Source: Streptomyces tibetensis (GTDB lineage Bacteria; Actinomycetota; Actinomycetes; Streptomycetales; Streptomycetaceae). Taken from it: a stretch of 64,000 bases of DNA. Position numbers and translations under genes: made by a program. A model generated the notes under the pieces. It searched no databases. It saw nothing but the letters and a program-made list of their open reading frames with translations, and had not been told where the DNA came from. The DNA is taken from positions 1 through 64,000 of the forward strand of contig NZ_SZVW01000011.1 of NCBI RefSeq assembly GCF_007655005.1, read 5' to 3'. Numbering within the stretch: position 1 is the first letter of the stretch; each line of letters begins with the position of its first letter. This document shows, one piece after another, positions 51,663 through 60,012 of the stretch.

Positions 51663-52343
51663 TCAGGTGCGGCACCGGGTCCAGCGCAGGATCAGCGTCA
51701 CTGTTACTGCCGCGGCGCTTGTCATGTAGGCGGCCACGACCCAGGGGGCCGGGGGGCGGCCTGCTGCGAGGCCGTGGGCCAGGGCGGCGGCCCAGGCGGC
51801 GTAGGAGGCTCCGTGGAGAACGCGAAACGGGCGGATCCAGCGGCGTCGCGCGAAGGTGCCGCGCCAGATGCCGGTGGCGAGGGCGAGCAGGAAGAGGTGG
51901 CAGGCGAGGGTGCCCAGGCCGACCAGGGCGTCGCCGCTGCCCCAGCCGAGTGCGGCGGCCCCGGCGTCCACCCGGCCGCCCGCCACCTTCACGCCGATGT
52001 GGGTCAGCAGCGCGCCGACGCCCACCGCGCCGGCCGCGCGGTGCAGCCGCTGCGCGTGCGCGCGGACCGGGCGCGGCAGCAGTCCGCGCAGGGCGGTGGC
52101 CAGGCCAAGCACGACGGCCACGGAAAGCGCGACCAGGGCGATGACGCCGGCCATCCGGTCCAGGACGTCGCGCAGGGTGCCCGCGGCGAGCACGCCGGTC
52201 AGCAGGGCGGCACCGGCCACGGCGAGACCGCCGCCGATCAGGGCGGCGCCGGGGGGCGGGGTGTGCGGGGGGCCCTTGCGGACAAGCGACGGCTCGGGGG
52301 GCGGGGTCAGGACCGGGCTGGCGGTGCCGACGGTGTGGGTCAT
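51663..52343 (-). CDS. Integral membrane protein, ferric reductase/cytochrome b-like
   Basis: Predicted 226 aa; ATG at 52343 with GAGGGAG 6 bp upstream. Six hydrophobic segments: about 33-55, 65-85, 103-120, 140-160, 172-195 and 200-220. Histidines sit inside or next to helices in a cytochrome-like pattern (LHRAAGAVGVGALLTHIG, LACHLFLLALATGIW, RVLHGASYAAWAAALAHGLAAG), suggesting two haems as in ferric reductase-like or cytochrome b561-like proteins. It is the last gene of the minus-strand ebo run, 135 bp after the second PPTase. It may pass electrons across the membrane for the pathway or for iron; function unproven. Confidence 0.72.
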   Translation of the reverse strand: MTHTVGTASPVLTPPPEPSLVRKGPPHTPPPGAALIGGGLAVAGAALLTGVLAAGTLRDVLDRMAGVIALVALSVAVVLGLATALRGLLPRPVRAHAQRLHRAAGAVGVGALLTHIGVKVAGGRVDAGAAALGWGSGDALVGLGTLACHLFLLALATGIWRGTFARRRWIRPFRVLHGASYAAWAAALAHGLAAGRPPAPWVVAAYMTSAAAVTVTLILRWTRCRT

Positions 52344-52454
52344 CGTTTCTCCCTCGCGGGAATGTCGACCGGACGGTTCCCGGCCTCCGCCGGGGAGGGC
52401 CGGGGGCCGGGAACCGTGGTGCCCCGGGAGCCGGGGGACGCTCCCAGGGGTGGG

Positions 52455-52476
52455 CCGTATCGACGGGTCGATACGG
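52455..52476. terminator. Short hairpin after the second PPTase gene
   Basis: CCGTATCGAC (52455-52464) and GTCGATACGG (52467-52476) form a 10-bp perfect stem with a 2-nt loop immediately after the PPTase stop. It may partly separate expression of the membrane protein gene. Confidence 0.45.
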
Positions 52477-52478
52477 GG

Positions 52479-53294
52479 TCAGGTGGGCGGATGGACGTGG
52501 ACCGGGCCCAGCGGGCCGGCGGACGGGCGGGACAGGGAGGCCGACCAGGGGCCCGGCAGGTGCAGGTCCTCGACGTGCCAGGTCGTGGTGCGCTCTCGGT
52601 GCACGTGGCGCACGGTCAGCGGCCCGTCCGTGGACGGGTTCACGTCCAGGGTGTTCAGCGGCATGCCCATCAGTCCCAGGCCGACCGCCTTGACGACCGC
52701 CTCCTTACGGGTCCAGGCCCGGTGGAAGGTTCTGGTGCGCTCCGGGCCCTCGGCGAAGGAAAAGATCTGCTCGCGTTCGTTCGGCGTCAGGACCAGTTCC
52801 GCCAGTGCCGCGGACTCCACCGTGCGGTACGCCTCCACATCGACGCCCACCCAGTCACCCGCCCGGACCGCCAGCACACCGCAGCCGGTGGTGCGGGACA
52901 GGCTGACCGCGAGCGGGACGGGCGGCCGGACGACCGCGGGCGGACCGTGTTCGGCGTCGCCGCAACCGGGGCAGGTGCGCCGGCCGAAGCGGACCGACTG
53001 CGGGGCCACGCCCAGCAGCTGTGCCACCGCCCGGCGCGCGCCCGCCCGGGTGGTCGTGAAGGCCGCCGCGTCCCGCGCCGCGTGGAAGCGGCGGGCACGG
53101 GCCCGTTCCGCCTCGTCCAGCAGCGCGAAGTCGACCGGGTCCACGGCCTCGTTCAGCGGCCACCACCACACGTGTGCCGCGCCGTTCTCCCCCAGCCGGG
53201 CCACCACCGTGCGTGCCGTCTCCGGCACGTACACGTCGCTGATGTCCGCCGCGTGATCGATGTGTGCTGCGGCCGGGGCCGATAGCGATGCCAT
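52479..53294 (-). CDS. 4'-phosphopantetheinyl transferase (Sfp type), second copy
   Basis: Predicted 271 aa; ATG at 53294 after GAGGAGGAGAG. Motifs: HVWWWPLNEAVDPVDFALLDE, CPGCGDAEHGPP, LAVSLSRTTGCGVL, GVDVEAYRTV (Mg-binding Asp/Glu), FHRAWTRKEAVVKAVGLGL. It is clearly homologous to the C-terminal 240 residues of the protein at 45462-46772. It lies 31 bp behind the EboF gene, so it belongs to the ebo operon. A PPTase in this operon implies that a carrier-protein-dependent step accompanies the ebo functions. Confidence 0.94.
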   Translation of the reverse strand: MASLSAPAAAHIDHAADISDVYVPETARTVVARLGENGAAHVWWWPLNEAVDPVDFALLDEAERARARRFHAARDAAAFTTTRAGARRAVAQLLGVAPQSVRFGRRTCPGCGDAEHGPPAVVRPPVPLAVSLSRTTGCGVLAVRAGDWVGVDVEAYRTVESAALAELVLTPNEREQIFSFAEGPERTRTFHRAWTRKEAVVKAVGLGLMGMPLNTLDVNPSTDGPLTVRHVHRERTTTWHVEDLHLPGPWSASLSRPSAGPLGPVHVHPPT

Positions 53295-53325
53295 CTCTCC
53301 TCCTCTCTTCTCGTCACGGCCGGTC

Positions 53326-54714
53326 TCAGGCCAGTCCGTTGAGGCGCAGGAGGAGTTCCTTCACCTCGGTGGCGTGGTAGCGGTCCCGTTCCTGGACCGG
53401 GTCGGAGCACAGCAGCAGCGGCGCGTCCCGGTCGTCGGAGGGCAGCCGTCCGTGGCTGCCCCTGACCAGGCCGGGATCGAGCGGCACCACGGTCAGCGGT
53501 GCGCGCATCCCGGCCTTCTTCCGCAGCACGGTCAGTGCCGCCTTCGCCTTCACCGCCGGGATCGACGGGTCGAAGAAGAGCTCGGCGGGGTCGTAGCCCG
53601 GCTTGCGGTGGATGTCGACGCCGCGCGCGAAGTCGGGTGCGCGGGCGTCGTCGAGCCAGTAGTAGTAGGTGAACCAGGCGTCCGGTTCCGAGACCACCAC
53701 CAGCTCACCGGAGTTGGGGTGGTCGATGCCGTGGTCGGCCTGCTGGGTGCGGTCCCAGATCTCGTCGACACCGTCCAGCGCCTTCAGCACGTCCCGCACC
53801 CTCGGGACGTCGGTGGGGTCGGCCACGTAGACGTGCGCGGCCTGGTGGTCGGCGACGGCGAACGCCCGCGAGGTGTGCGGGTCGAGGTACTCCATGCCCC
53901 GCTGGGTGGACACCGAGAGCAGTCCCTCGCGGCGCAGGGCGCGGTTGATGTCGACGGGCCGGCTCACCGCGCTGATGCCGTACTCGCTCAGCGCGACCAC
54001 CGTCGTGCCGCGCTCCCGCAGGTCGGCGAGGAGCGGGGCAAGGGCCGCGTCGGTCTCCCGGGCGGCGCGGACGGCCTGCGGGCTGTCCGGGCCGTACCGC
54101 TGGAGGTCGTAGTCGAGGTGCGGGACGTAGACGAAGGTGAGGTCGGGGCGGCGGCGGTCGACGACGTACCGGGCGGCGCCGGCGATCCAGCGGGTGGAGG
54201 CGATCGACGCGGTCGGCCCCCAATACTGGAAGAGCGGGAAGTCGCCCTGTGCGACGGTGAGTTCGTCGCGCAGGGAGGCGGGGACGGTGTAGCAGTCCGG
54301 GGACTTGCGGCCGTCGTGGTGGTAGACGGGGCGGGGGGTGAGGACGGTGTCGACGTCGGCGCCCATCGCCCACCACCAGCACAGGTAGGCGGTGGAGTGC
54401 TCCGGGTCGCGGCGGCGGGCCGCCTGCCAGACCTTCTCGCCGTGCACCAGCCCGTTGTGCTGGCGCCACATCATGACCTCGCCCTGGTCGCGGTGGTACC
54501 AGCCGTTGGCCACCGCCCCGTGCTCGCGCGGCAGCGACCCCGTGGTCAGGGTGGCCTGCACGGTCGCGGTGACGGCCGGGAAGACCGTGTCCAGGCGGGC
54601 GGTGAAGCCCTGTTCGCCGACCGCGCGCACATGCGGCATCTCGTCGAGCAGCCTCCGGGTCAGGCCGACCGTGCACAGGACGGCGACCTGCCGGCCCGTC
54701 CGGTCGCCGGTCAC
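53326..54714 (-). CDS. eboF: EboF-like alkaline phosphatase/nucleotide pyrophosphatase superfamily protein
   Basis: Predicted 462 aa; the GTG at 54714 overlaps the EboE stop (GTGA). Type I phosphodiesterase/nucleotide pyrophosphatase fold: DTVFPAVTATVQATLTTGSLPREHGAVANGWY (metal site with the nucleophilic Thr), LTFVYVPHLDYDLQRYGPDS, TTVVALSEYGIS, and DHGIDHPNSGELVVVSEPDAWFTYYYW at the C-terminal metal site. In ebo/EDB clusters of cyanobacteria and other bacteria this gene accompanies eboE. It probably hydrolyses a phosphodiester or phospho-intermediate; the exact substrate is unknown. Confidence 0.88.
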   Translation of the reverse strand: MTGDRTGRQVAVLCTVGLTRRLLDEMPHVRAVGEQGFTARLDTVFPAVTATVQATLTTGSLPREHGAVANGWYHRDQGEVMMWRQHNGLVHGEKVWQAARRRDPEHSTAYLCWWWAMGADVDTVLTPRPVYHHDGRKSPDCYTVPASLRDELTVAQGDFPLFQYWGPTASIASTRWIAGAARYVVDRRRPDLTFVYVPHLDYDLQRYGPDSPQAVRAARETDAALAPLLADLRERGTTVVALSEYGISAVSRPVDINRALRREGLLSVSTQRGMEYLDPHTSRAFAVADHQAAHVYVADPTDVPRVRDVLKALDGVDEIWDRTQQADHGIDHPNSGELVVVSEPDAWFTYYYWLDDARAPDFARGVDIHRKPGYDPAELFFDPSIPAVKAKAALTVLRKKAGMRAPLTVVPLDPGLVRGSHGRLPSDDRDAPLLLCSDPVQERDRYHATEVKELLLRLNGLA

Positions 54715-55871
54715 GACGTCACCTGCGTGAGGCCCAGGGCCGTCAACTCGTCGCGCATCCAGGTCATTTCGGCGGCCAGTCCGGTCACGAGGGCGTCGTC
54801 GTGGTGGCCGGGCAGCACGGACCAGGTGTAGGTCTCCACCTCGACGTGGTCGGTGATGGCCCGCTCCCCCGCGAACAGCGTCCGCAGGGTCGCGCGCAGC
54901 ACCTCGCGGGTGCCGGCCAGCGGTGGCGGGGGCTCCTGATGCAGGGGCACGTGGTAGTGGATGCGCCAGGGCGCCCGGCCCGGCAGCGCGCCGGCGAGCG
55001 CGCCCCCGAGGTCGTCGCAGGCCAGCAGCGTCCCGCCGGGGCCCGCCTCCCTGGTCTGGTGCAGGAACCGCCGCTCCGCGAAGGGTGCGAGCACCTCCCG
55101 TACGGAGTCCTGGGCGGGGTCGGGGACCTCCAGCGCGGTGGACGCCTGGAGTTTGACCACCGGGACGCCCGCCTCGTGCAGCCGGGCCAGCGCGGCGGCC
55201 GGTTCCTCGTGGGCGACGGCGAGGTGGCAGGCGTCGAGGCAGACGCCGATCCACTGCGGGTCGGTACCGGCCAGCACGTCGACGGCCTGCTCGGTGGTCT
55301 CCGCCACGCAGCCGGGCTCCGGTTCGATGCCGACCCGTATGGTCTTGCCGGTGTCGGCGGCGATCTGCTTGAGCCCCTCCGCGAGCGCGTCCAGTTGCCG
55401 GGCCGCGGTGGTGCGCTGCGCCGAGGTCCACACGGTGCGCCAGGCCAGCGGCAGGGTGGAGATCGAGCCGCGTGACGTGCCCTCGGGCAGCAGTCCGGCG
55501 AGCACTCGGGCCAGGTTCAGCGTGTACTCCAGACGGGCCGGTTCCGACCAGTCCGGGTAGTACACGGCCCGTTTGACGACGGGCGCGTGGAAGCCGCGGT
55601 AGGGGAAGCCGTTGAGGGTGACCGTCTCCAGGCCGCGGGTGCTCAGCTCGCGGCGCAGCCGGGCCACGCCGGCCGGGTCGGCGGCCAGCGCGCCGGCCGT
55701 CTCGGCGGGCAGCCACAGGCCGATGCCGATCAGCCGGGCACCGGCGGCGACGCGCACCGGTTCGGCGTACGCGGCGAGCTGGCCGACGATGCCGTCGAGG
55801 GTCTCGGCGGGGTGCACGTTGGTGCAGTACGCCAGGTGGACGGTGCTGCCGTCGGGGTGTCGAAAGCGCAT
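54711..55871 (-). CDS. eboE: EboE, metabolite traffic TIM-barrel protein
   Basis: Predicted 386 aa; the ATG at 55871 is 9 bp after the TatD-like gene. The N-terminal LAYCTNVHPAETLDGIVGQL is the EboE hallmark. The body is a xylose-isomerase-like TIM barrel with metal-site-like residues in VGIEPEPGCVAET, IGVCLDACHLAVAHEEP and KLQASTALEVPDP, and IHYHVPLHQE near the end. EboE belongs to an operon that in cyanobacteria is linked to moving scytonemin precursors to the periplasm. It overlaps EboF by 4 bp, showing tight coupling. Confidence 0.92.
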   Translation of the reverse strand: MRFRHPDGSTVHLAYCTNVHPAETLDGIVGQLAAYAEPVRVAAGARLIGIGLWLPAETAGALAADPAGVARLRRELSTRGLETVTLNGFPYRGFHAPVVKRAVYYPDWSEPARLEYTLNLARVLAGLLPEGTSRGSISTLPLAWRTVWTSAQRTTAARQLDALAEGLKQIAADTGKTIRVGIEPEPGCVAETTEQAVDVLAGTDPQWIGVCLDACHLAVAHEEPAAALARLHEAGVPVVKLQASTALEVPDPAQDSVREVLAPFAERRFLHQTREAGPGGTLLACDDLGGALAGALPGRAPWRIHYHVPLHQEPPPPLAGTREVLRATLRTLFAGERAITDHVEVETYTWSVLPGHHDDALVTGLAAEMTWMRDELTALGLTQVTS

Positions 55872-55880
55872 GAGGGGACC

Positions 55881-56738
55881 TCAGCTCCCACCGCGGGCGA
55901 CGGAGTTGCCCGCGAACAGGCCGGCGGCCTGTGTCTCGTTGTATCCGTCGAGGTCGAGCCGGCCCGACTGCCCGTAGAAGCTGACGGGGTTGCGCCACAG
56001 GACCCGGTCCACGTCGTCCTCGTCGAAGCCGGCGGCGAGCATCGCGTCGGCGGTGGCACGGGTCAGCAGCGGGTCGCTGTGGCCCCAGTCGGCCGCCGAG
56101 TTGACGAGCACGCGCTCGGTGCCGAACCGTTTCAGTACGGCGACCATGCGCTCGGCGGTCATCTTGGTGTCGGGGTAGATGGAGAAGCCCATCCAGCAGC
56201 CGCTGTCGGCGACCTCGCCGACGGTGATCTCGTTGAGGTGGTCCAGGACGACCAGGGCCGGGTCGATGCCGGAGGCGCGGACCACGTCCAGGGAACGCCG
56301 GGTACCGCCCGCCTTGTCGCGGTGCGGGGTGTGCACCAGGGCGGGCAGGCCGTGCTCCACGGCGAGCTCCAGCTGCCGGGCGAAGGCGAGTTCCTCGGCG
56401 TCGGTGACGGTGTCGTAGCCGATCTCGCCGACCGCGACCACGCCGTCCTTGGCGAGGTAGCGCGGCAGCAGGTCCAGGACCGGCAGGCAGCGCGGGTCGT
56501 TGGCCTCCTTGGGGTTCAGGCCGATCGTGCAGTAGTGGCGGATGCCGAACTGGGCGGCCCGGTAGGGCTCCCAGCCCAGCAGTGAGTCGAAGTAGTCGGT
56601 GAAGCTCGCCGGGTGGGTGCGGGGCTGGCCGAGCCAGAACGCGGGCTCCACCAGGGCCCGGACGCCCGCGGCGTGCATCGCCTTGTAGTCGTCCGTGGTA
56701 CGGGACGTCATGTGGATGTGGGGATCGAAGATGCGCAT
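55881..56738 (-). CDS. eboB: EboB-like TatD-family metal hydrolase
   Basis: Predicted 285-aa amidohydrolase/TatD-like TIM barrel. Metal motif FDPHIHMTSRT at the N-terminus, VVAVGEIGYDTVTD (bridging Glu), ALVHTPHRDK, LVVLDHLNE and VNSAADWGHSDPLL (metal Asp region). It corresponds to the TatD-like member of ebo/EDB operons. It is 30 bp after the EboA gene and 9 bp before EboE. The substrate is unknown. Confidence 0.88.
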   Translation of the reverse strand: MRIFDPHIHMTSRTTDDYKAMHAAGVRALVEPAFWLGQPRTHPASFTDYFDSLLGWEPYRAAQFGIRHYCTIGLNPKEANDPRCLPVLDLLPRYLAKDGVVAVGEIGYDTVTDAEELAFARQLELAVEHGLPALVHTPHRDKAGGTRRSLDVVRASGIDPALVVLDHLNEITVGEVADSGCWMGFSIYPDTKMTAERMVAVLKRFGTERVLVNSAADWGHSDPLLTRATADAMLAAGFDEDDVDRVLWRNPVSFYGQSGRLDLDGYNETQAAGLFAGNSVARGGS

Positions 56739-56768
56739 GGCCGTGGCTTCCGCTCGGGGTGGGTGAGG

Positions 56769-57464
56769 TCAGGCGTCGTACGGGGCGCGGTCCGCGGTGA
56801 CGTCCGCGGCTTCCTGCGTGGCGACGAGCCACAGGTCGGCCGGTACGGTCCGGCCGGCGGCCCGCCGTTCGGCGGCGAACCCCTCGGCCATGCGGGCGAG
56901 TTCGGCGTCCCGGCGTTCGTGCAGCCCGGCGACCCGGTGCAGCGGGATTCCGGTGAACAGGCACTTGAGCACTGCCTGGCGCCAGCGGTACTGGTCCAGG
57001 TGGGCGCGTGCGTACGGGCCGAGCGCGGCCGAGATCAGCCGGGTGTCGTTGGTGCGCAGTGCGTCGTCGGTGAGCGTCAGCCCGGCGGCGCCGACGGGCA
57101 GGAACGGCAGGGCGCGCAGGACTCCCCGGCGCTCGGCGGCGTCGCCGCCGCGGTACCGGGCGGCCGCCTCCGCGGCAAGGTCGTCGCCCTGCGCCGGCAG
57201 CCGCAGCAGCAGGCCGGTACGGATGCCGTCCTCCACGCTCCAGCCCGCCCAGCCGGGCAGCGGGCCGCGCCCGTAGTACCGGCCGGCCGCGGGGAAGCGG
57301 GTGTCCAGGGCGGCGGCGCCCAGTTCGGCGACGGCGGCGGTGTCCCGGACGAAACGGTTCCGCTGGTCCGGGGAGAGGACGGAGAGCAGGCACTCCCTCA
57401 GCGTGCGCACCGTCAGGGCGCCGTGGACGGCCTCGGGCGCCTGCGTCAGCGTGGGTGCGGTCAT
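56769..57464 (-). CDS. eboA: EboA domain protein
   Basis: Predicted 231 aa; the ATG at 57464 overlaps the preceding gene's stop (ATGA). All-helical protein of the EboA type: SPDQRNRFVRDTAAVAELGAAALDTRFPAAGR, GWSVEDGIRTGLLLRLP, TNDTRLISAALGPYARAHLDQYRWRQAVLKCLFTGIPLHRVAGL. Its biochemical role is unknown; it is the defining member of ebo clusters. Confidence 0.88.
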   Translation of the reverse strand: MTAPTLTQAPEAVHGALTVRTLRECLLSVLSPDQRNRFVRDTAAVAELGAAALDTRFPAAGRYYGRGPLPGWAGWSVEDGIRTGLLLRLPAQGDDLAAEAAARYRGGDAAERRGVLRALPFLPVGAAGLTLTDDALRTNDTRLISAALGPYARAHLDQYRWRQAVLKCLFTGIPLHRVAGLHERRDAELARMAEGFAAERRAAGRTVPADLWLVATQEAADVTADRAPYDA

Positions 57465-58669
57465 GTCGGTGTGACCTCCTTCGAGAGGTGTGCGAGCGCA
57501 CGCGGTATGCGGGGCTGGGGTACGGCGGCACGGGGCCCGGGTCCGGCGGCACGGGGCCCGGGTCCGGCGGCACGGGGCCCGGGTCCGGCGGGCCGGGACC
57601 CGGGGACGGCGGGCCGGAGGCCGGGGACCGCGGGCCGGAGGCCGGGGACCGCGGGCTGGGACCCGGAAACCGGGGGCCGGGACGCCGCGGCGCGCAGGAA
57701 CTCGATGCTGTGGCGGGCCGTCGCGGTCGCGGCGTGGCTGTGCCGGGGCAGCTCCACGGAGACCAGGCCTCGGTACCGGGCCGCGCGCAGCGCCTCGAGA
57801 ACCGGCGGGAAGTCGATCTCCCCCTCCCCGAACGGCAGGTGCTCGTGCACGCCCCGCCGCATGTCCTCGATCTGCACGTGGGCCAGCCGGTCGGCGGCCA
57901 GCTCGACACACCGCCGCTCCGGGTACGGCTCCAGACACCGGCAGTGCCCGATGTCCAGGGTGAGCCCCAGCCGGTCCGGTGCGCCCAGCGCCCGCCACAG
58001 CCTGCGGTACCCGGCCAGATCGGCGACGAGCATGCCCGGCTCCGGCTCGAACGCCAGCCGGACCCCGGCCCGCTCGGCGTCGGCGAGGGCCGTCGAACAG
58101 CCCTCCTCCAGCCGCCGCCACGCCTCCTCGCGGGTGGTGCCGGGGTCGGGCGTGCCGCTCCAGAAGTGCACGGCCTCGGCGCCCAGTTCGGCCCCGATGA
58201 CGGTCGCGCGCCGCAGCAGCTCCTGCCGGGCGGCCCGCCCCTCGGGCTCGGCGCTCAGCAGCGTCGGCCGGTGCTTGCGCATCGGATCGAGCAGATAGCG
58301 CGCCCCGGTTTCCACGACGACGGCGAGCCCGGCACGCCGGATCGCCCGCCCCGCGTCCCGGACGCGGGCCGCCAGGCCGGGAGCGTACGGATCGAGGTGC
58401 TGGTGGTCGAGGGTGAGCGAGACCCCGTCGTACCCGAGGTCGGCAAGGACCGCGAGGGCGTCGGTGAGCCGGTGATCGGCGAAGCCGTTGGTGCCGTAGG
58501 CGAAGCGGAGGCGCTCCGCTTGTGCGGGGTGTGCCTCCTCCTGGGGGACGGTTTCGGGCCCGACCGGACCGGCGCCGGCCCCCACGCCCGGGTGGGTTTC
58601 GGTCGCTGCCGGGCCGGCGCCGGTGACAGCCGGGTGCGTGCCGGGCCGGGGGCCCTGGTGGGCTGTCAT
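57461..58669 (-). CDS. Sugar phosphate isomerase/epimerase-like TIM barrel in the ebo operon
   Basis: Predicted 402 aa; the ATG at 58669 overlaps the UbiA-type gene stop (ATGA). After about 55 low-complexity residues comes a xylose isomerase-like barrel: FAYGTNGFADHRLTDALAVLADLGYDGVSLTLD, VHFWSGTPDPG, LAFEPEPGMLV (metal Glu), LTLDIGHCRCLEP (metal Asp/His), AHVQIEDMRRGVHEHLPFGEGEIDF. The final 60 residues are Pro/Gly/Arg repeats. It is a second isomerase-like protein in addition to EboE. Confidence 0.85.
   Translation of the reverse strand: MTAHQGPRPGTHPAVTGAGPAATETHPGVGAGAGPVGPETVPQEEAHPAQAERLRFAYGTNGFADHRLTDALAVLADLGYDGVSLTLDHQHLDPYAPGLAARVRDAGRAIRRAGLAVVVETGARYLLDPMRKHRPTLLSAEPEGRAARQELLRRATVIGAELGAEAVHFWSGTPDPGTTREEAWRRLEEGCSTALADAERAGVRLAFEPEPGMLVADLAGYRRLWRALGAPDRLGLTLDIGHCRCLEPYPERRCVELAADRLAHVQIEDMRRGVHEHLPFGEGEIDFPPVLEALRAARYRGLVSVELPRHSHAATATARHSIEFLRAAASRPPVSGSQPAVPGLRPAVPGLRPAVPGSRPAGPGPRAAGPGPRAAGPGPRAAVPQPRIPRALAHLSKEVTPT
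57520..57690 (-). repeat. 21-bp in-frame tandem repeats at the 3' end of the isomerase gene
   Basis: About seven 21-bp units of two related types (GGCACGGGGCCCGGGTCC-like and GGGCCGGAGGCCGGGGAC-like) encode the Pro/Gly/Arg-rich C-terminal tail. Units are multiples of three, so variation keeps the frame. Confidence 0.8.
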
Positions 58670-60012
58670 GTCGGGGACACCTTTCTGGCGAGGCGGGCTG
58701 CCTGCGGGAGGACCGCGGCGAGCAGGGCGGCGAGCCCGGGAGAGCCGGTGCGGGAGACGAGGGCGGCCTGGAGCGGCAGCAGCGCGTGGATGCCGGCGCC
58801 GACCGCGGCCCGGGTCCGCGCGGCGTCCGGGTCGCGCAGGGCGGCCCACTGGGCGCGGGCGCAGGTGACCGCGTAGACGGCGGAGGTCAGGAGGGTCACG
58901 GCGAGGGACCGGCCGGGCAGCCGTGGCACGTCGGTTCCGATGCCGGGGCCCGACCGCGCGGTGAAACCGGCGAGGTGACGCAGCACGGCGGACAGGGTGG
59001 CCGGTGGCCCGTCCGGCGCGACGCCGGGGGCCGACCGCGCGGCGAAGTCGGCGAGGTGACGCAGCACGGCGGACGCGGTGGCCGGTGCGCCGTCCGGCAC
59101 CTGCCTCGCCGCGGCGGACGCCGGCTCAGGACGCCCCCGCCCGGAGGCATATGAGGTGCCGGCCGTCGCCGCCAGGGTCACCGCCGCCGTCACCGCCAGG
59201 GACAGCAGGGGCTCGTGGCCCGCCGTGCCGTTCACCTCGTGGCGGCTGAGGCGGGTCAGCGCCCAGGTGTGGGCGCCGACCGTGGCCGCGGCGTGCAGCG
59301 CGGGACCGGCCGGCGAGGGGCCGGTGCCGTGCAGCACGTCGAGGGCACGGGCCGCCGCCATCGCGACGGGTCCCAGCGGGGTGTGCTTCAGGCCCAGGTC
59401 GTACGCCCACACGGTGGCCGCGAGCGGCAGGGTCCGCCGCAGCAGGACGCGGCGGCCGCCGGCGAGCGCGCCCAGGCCGAGGCCCGCGGCGGTGAGCCCG
59501 CCGGCGATGCCCAGGGCGGCCCCGGCGCTGATCCGCCCGGACGGCACCGGGCGTTCGGGGCGTTCGCGGGCGTCCTCTTCGCGGTCGGCCCAGTCATTGA
59601 GAGCCATGCCGGCCCAGTACAGGCTGACGGAGGAGGCGGCCAGGAGCAGGGTTCGCCCGCCCGCCGGGCGGCCGGCGCTGAGCGCACCGGCCAGGACGTC
59701 GCCGGGGACGGTGAGCGCGGCGGGCGCCCGTACCAGCTCGGCGACCGCGGTGGCGTGCTGCCGGACCGCGACGGAACGGGGCCGGTACCCGGTGTCGTAC
59801 CGGGGGCGGGGGGAAACGGAGGGGGTGGTCTCGGTCCCCCGCGCCGTCCGGAACGCCGTCGACGCCGCCCGGGCGGCCGCGCGGCACGCCGTGAGCGTGT
59901 CGCGAGCGCCGCGGGTCAGTTCACGCAGGGTGCGACGGCGGGGACTTGGCTGCCGGGGTGCCGAGGCACCGGAGGCGCCGGCGACCGGCGGCGGAGCGGT
60001 CGCGGTCGTCAT
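58666..60012 (-). CDS. eboC: UbiA-type prenyltransferase-like membrane protein (EboC position)
   Basis: Predicted 448 aa; the ATG at 60012 overlaps the inositol-phosphate synthase stop (ATGA). After an 80-residue basic N-terminus come hydrophobic segments and the UbiA signature ALNDWADREEDARERPERPVPSG (NDxxD-type Mg/pyrophosphate motif, near 145-165). The second Asp-rich motif expected around the YDLGLKHTPLGPVAMAAARALDVLHG stretch is only partly preserved. Near-identical segments (SAVLRHLADFAARSAPG / SAVLRHLAGFTARSGPG) repeat in the loop at about 325-365. In ebo clusters EboC is the UbiA member, which here may transfer a polyprenyl or other lipid group onto a soluble precursor. Confidence 0.86.
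   Translation of the reverse strand: MTTATAPPPVAGASGASAPRQPSPRRRTLRELTRGARDTLTACRAAARAASTAFRTARGTETTPSVSPRPRYDTGYRPRSVAVRQHATAVAELVRAPAALTVPGDVLAGALSAGRPAGGRTLLLAASSVSLYWAGMALNDWADREEDARERPERPVPSGRISAGAALGIAGGLTAAGLGLGALAGGRRVLLRRTLPLAATVWAYDLGLKHTPLGPVAMAAARALDVLHGTGPSPAGPALHAAATVGAHTWALTRLSRHEVNGTAGHEPLLSLAVTAAVTLAATAGTSYASGRGRPEPASAAARQVPDGAPATASAVLRHLADFAARSAPGVAPDGPPATLSAVLRHLAGFTARSGPGIGTDVPRLPGRSLAVTLLTSAVYAVTCARAQWAALRDPDAARTRAAVGAGIHALLPLQAALVSRTGSPGLAALLAAVLPQAARLARKVSPT

Noticed and set aside
53326..57909. Single 1,527-residue minus-strand frame spanning four ebo genes
   Set aside because: Only its last 462 codons are real (EboF); the rest is an out-of-frame reading of EboE, the TatD-like and the EboA genes.
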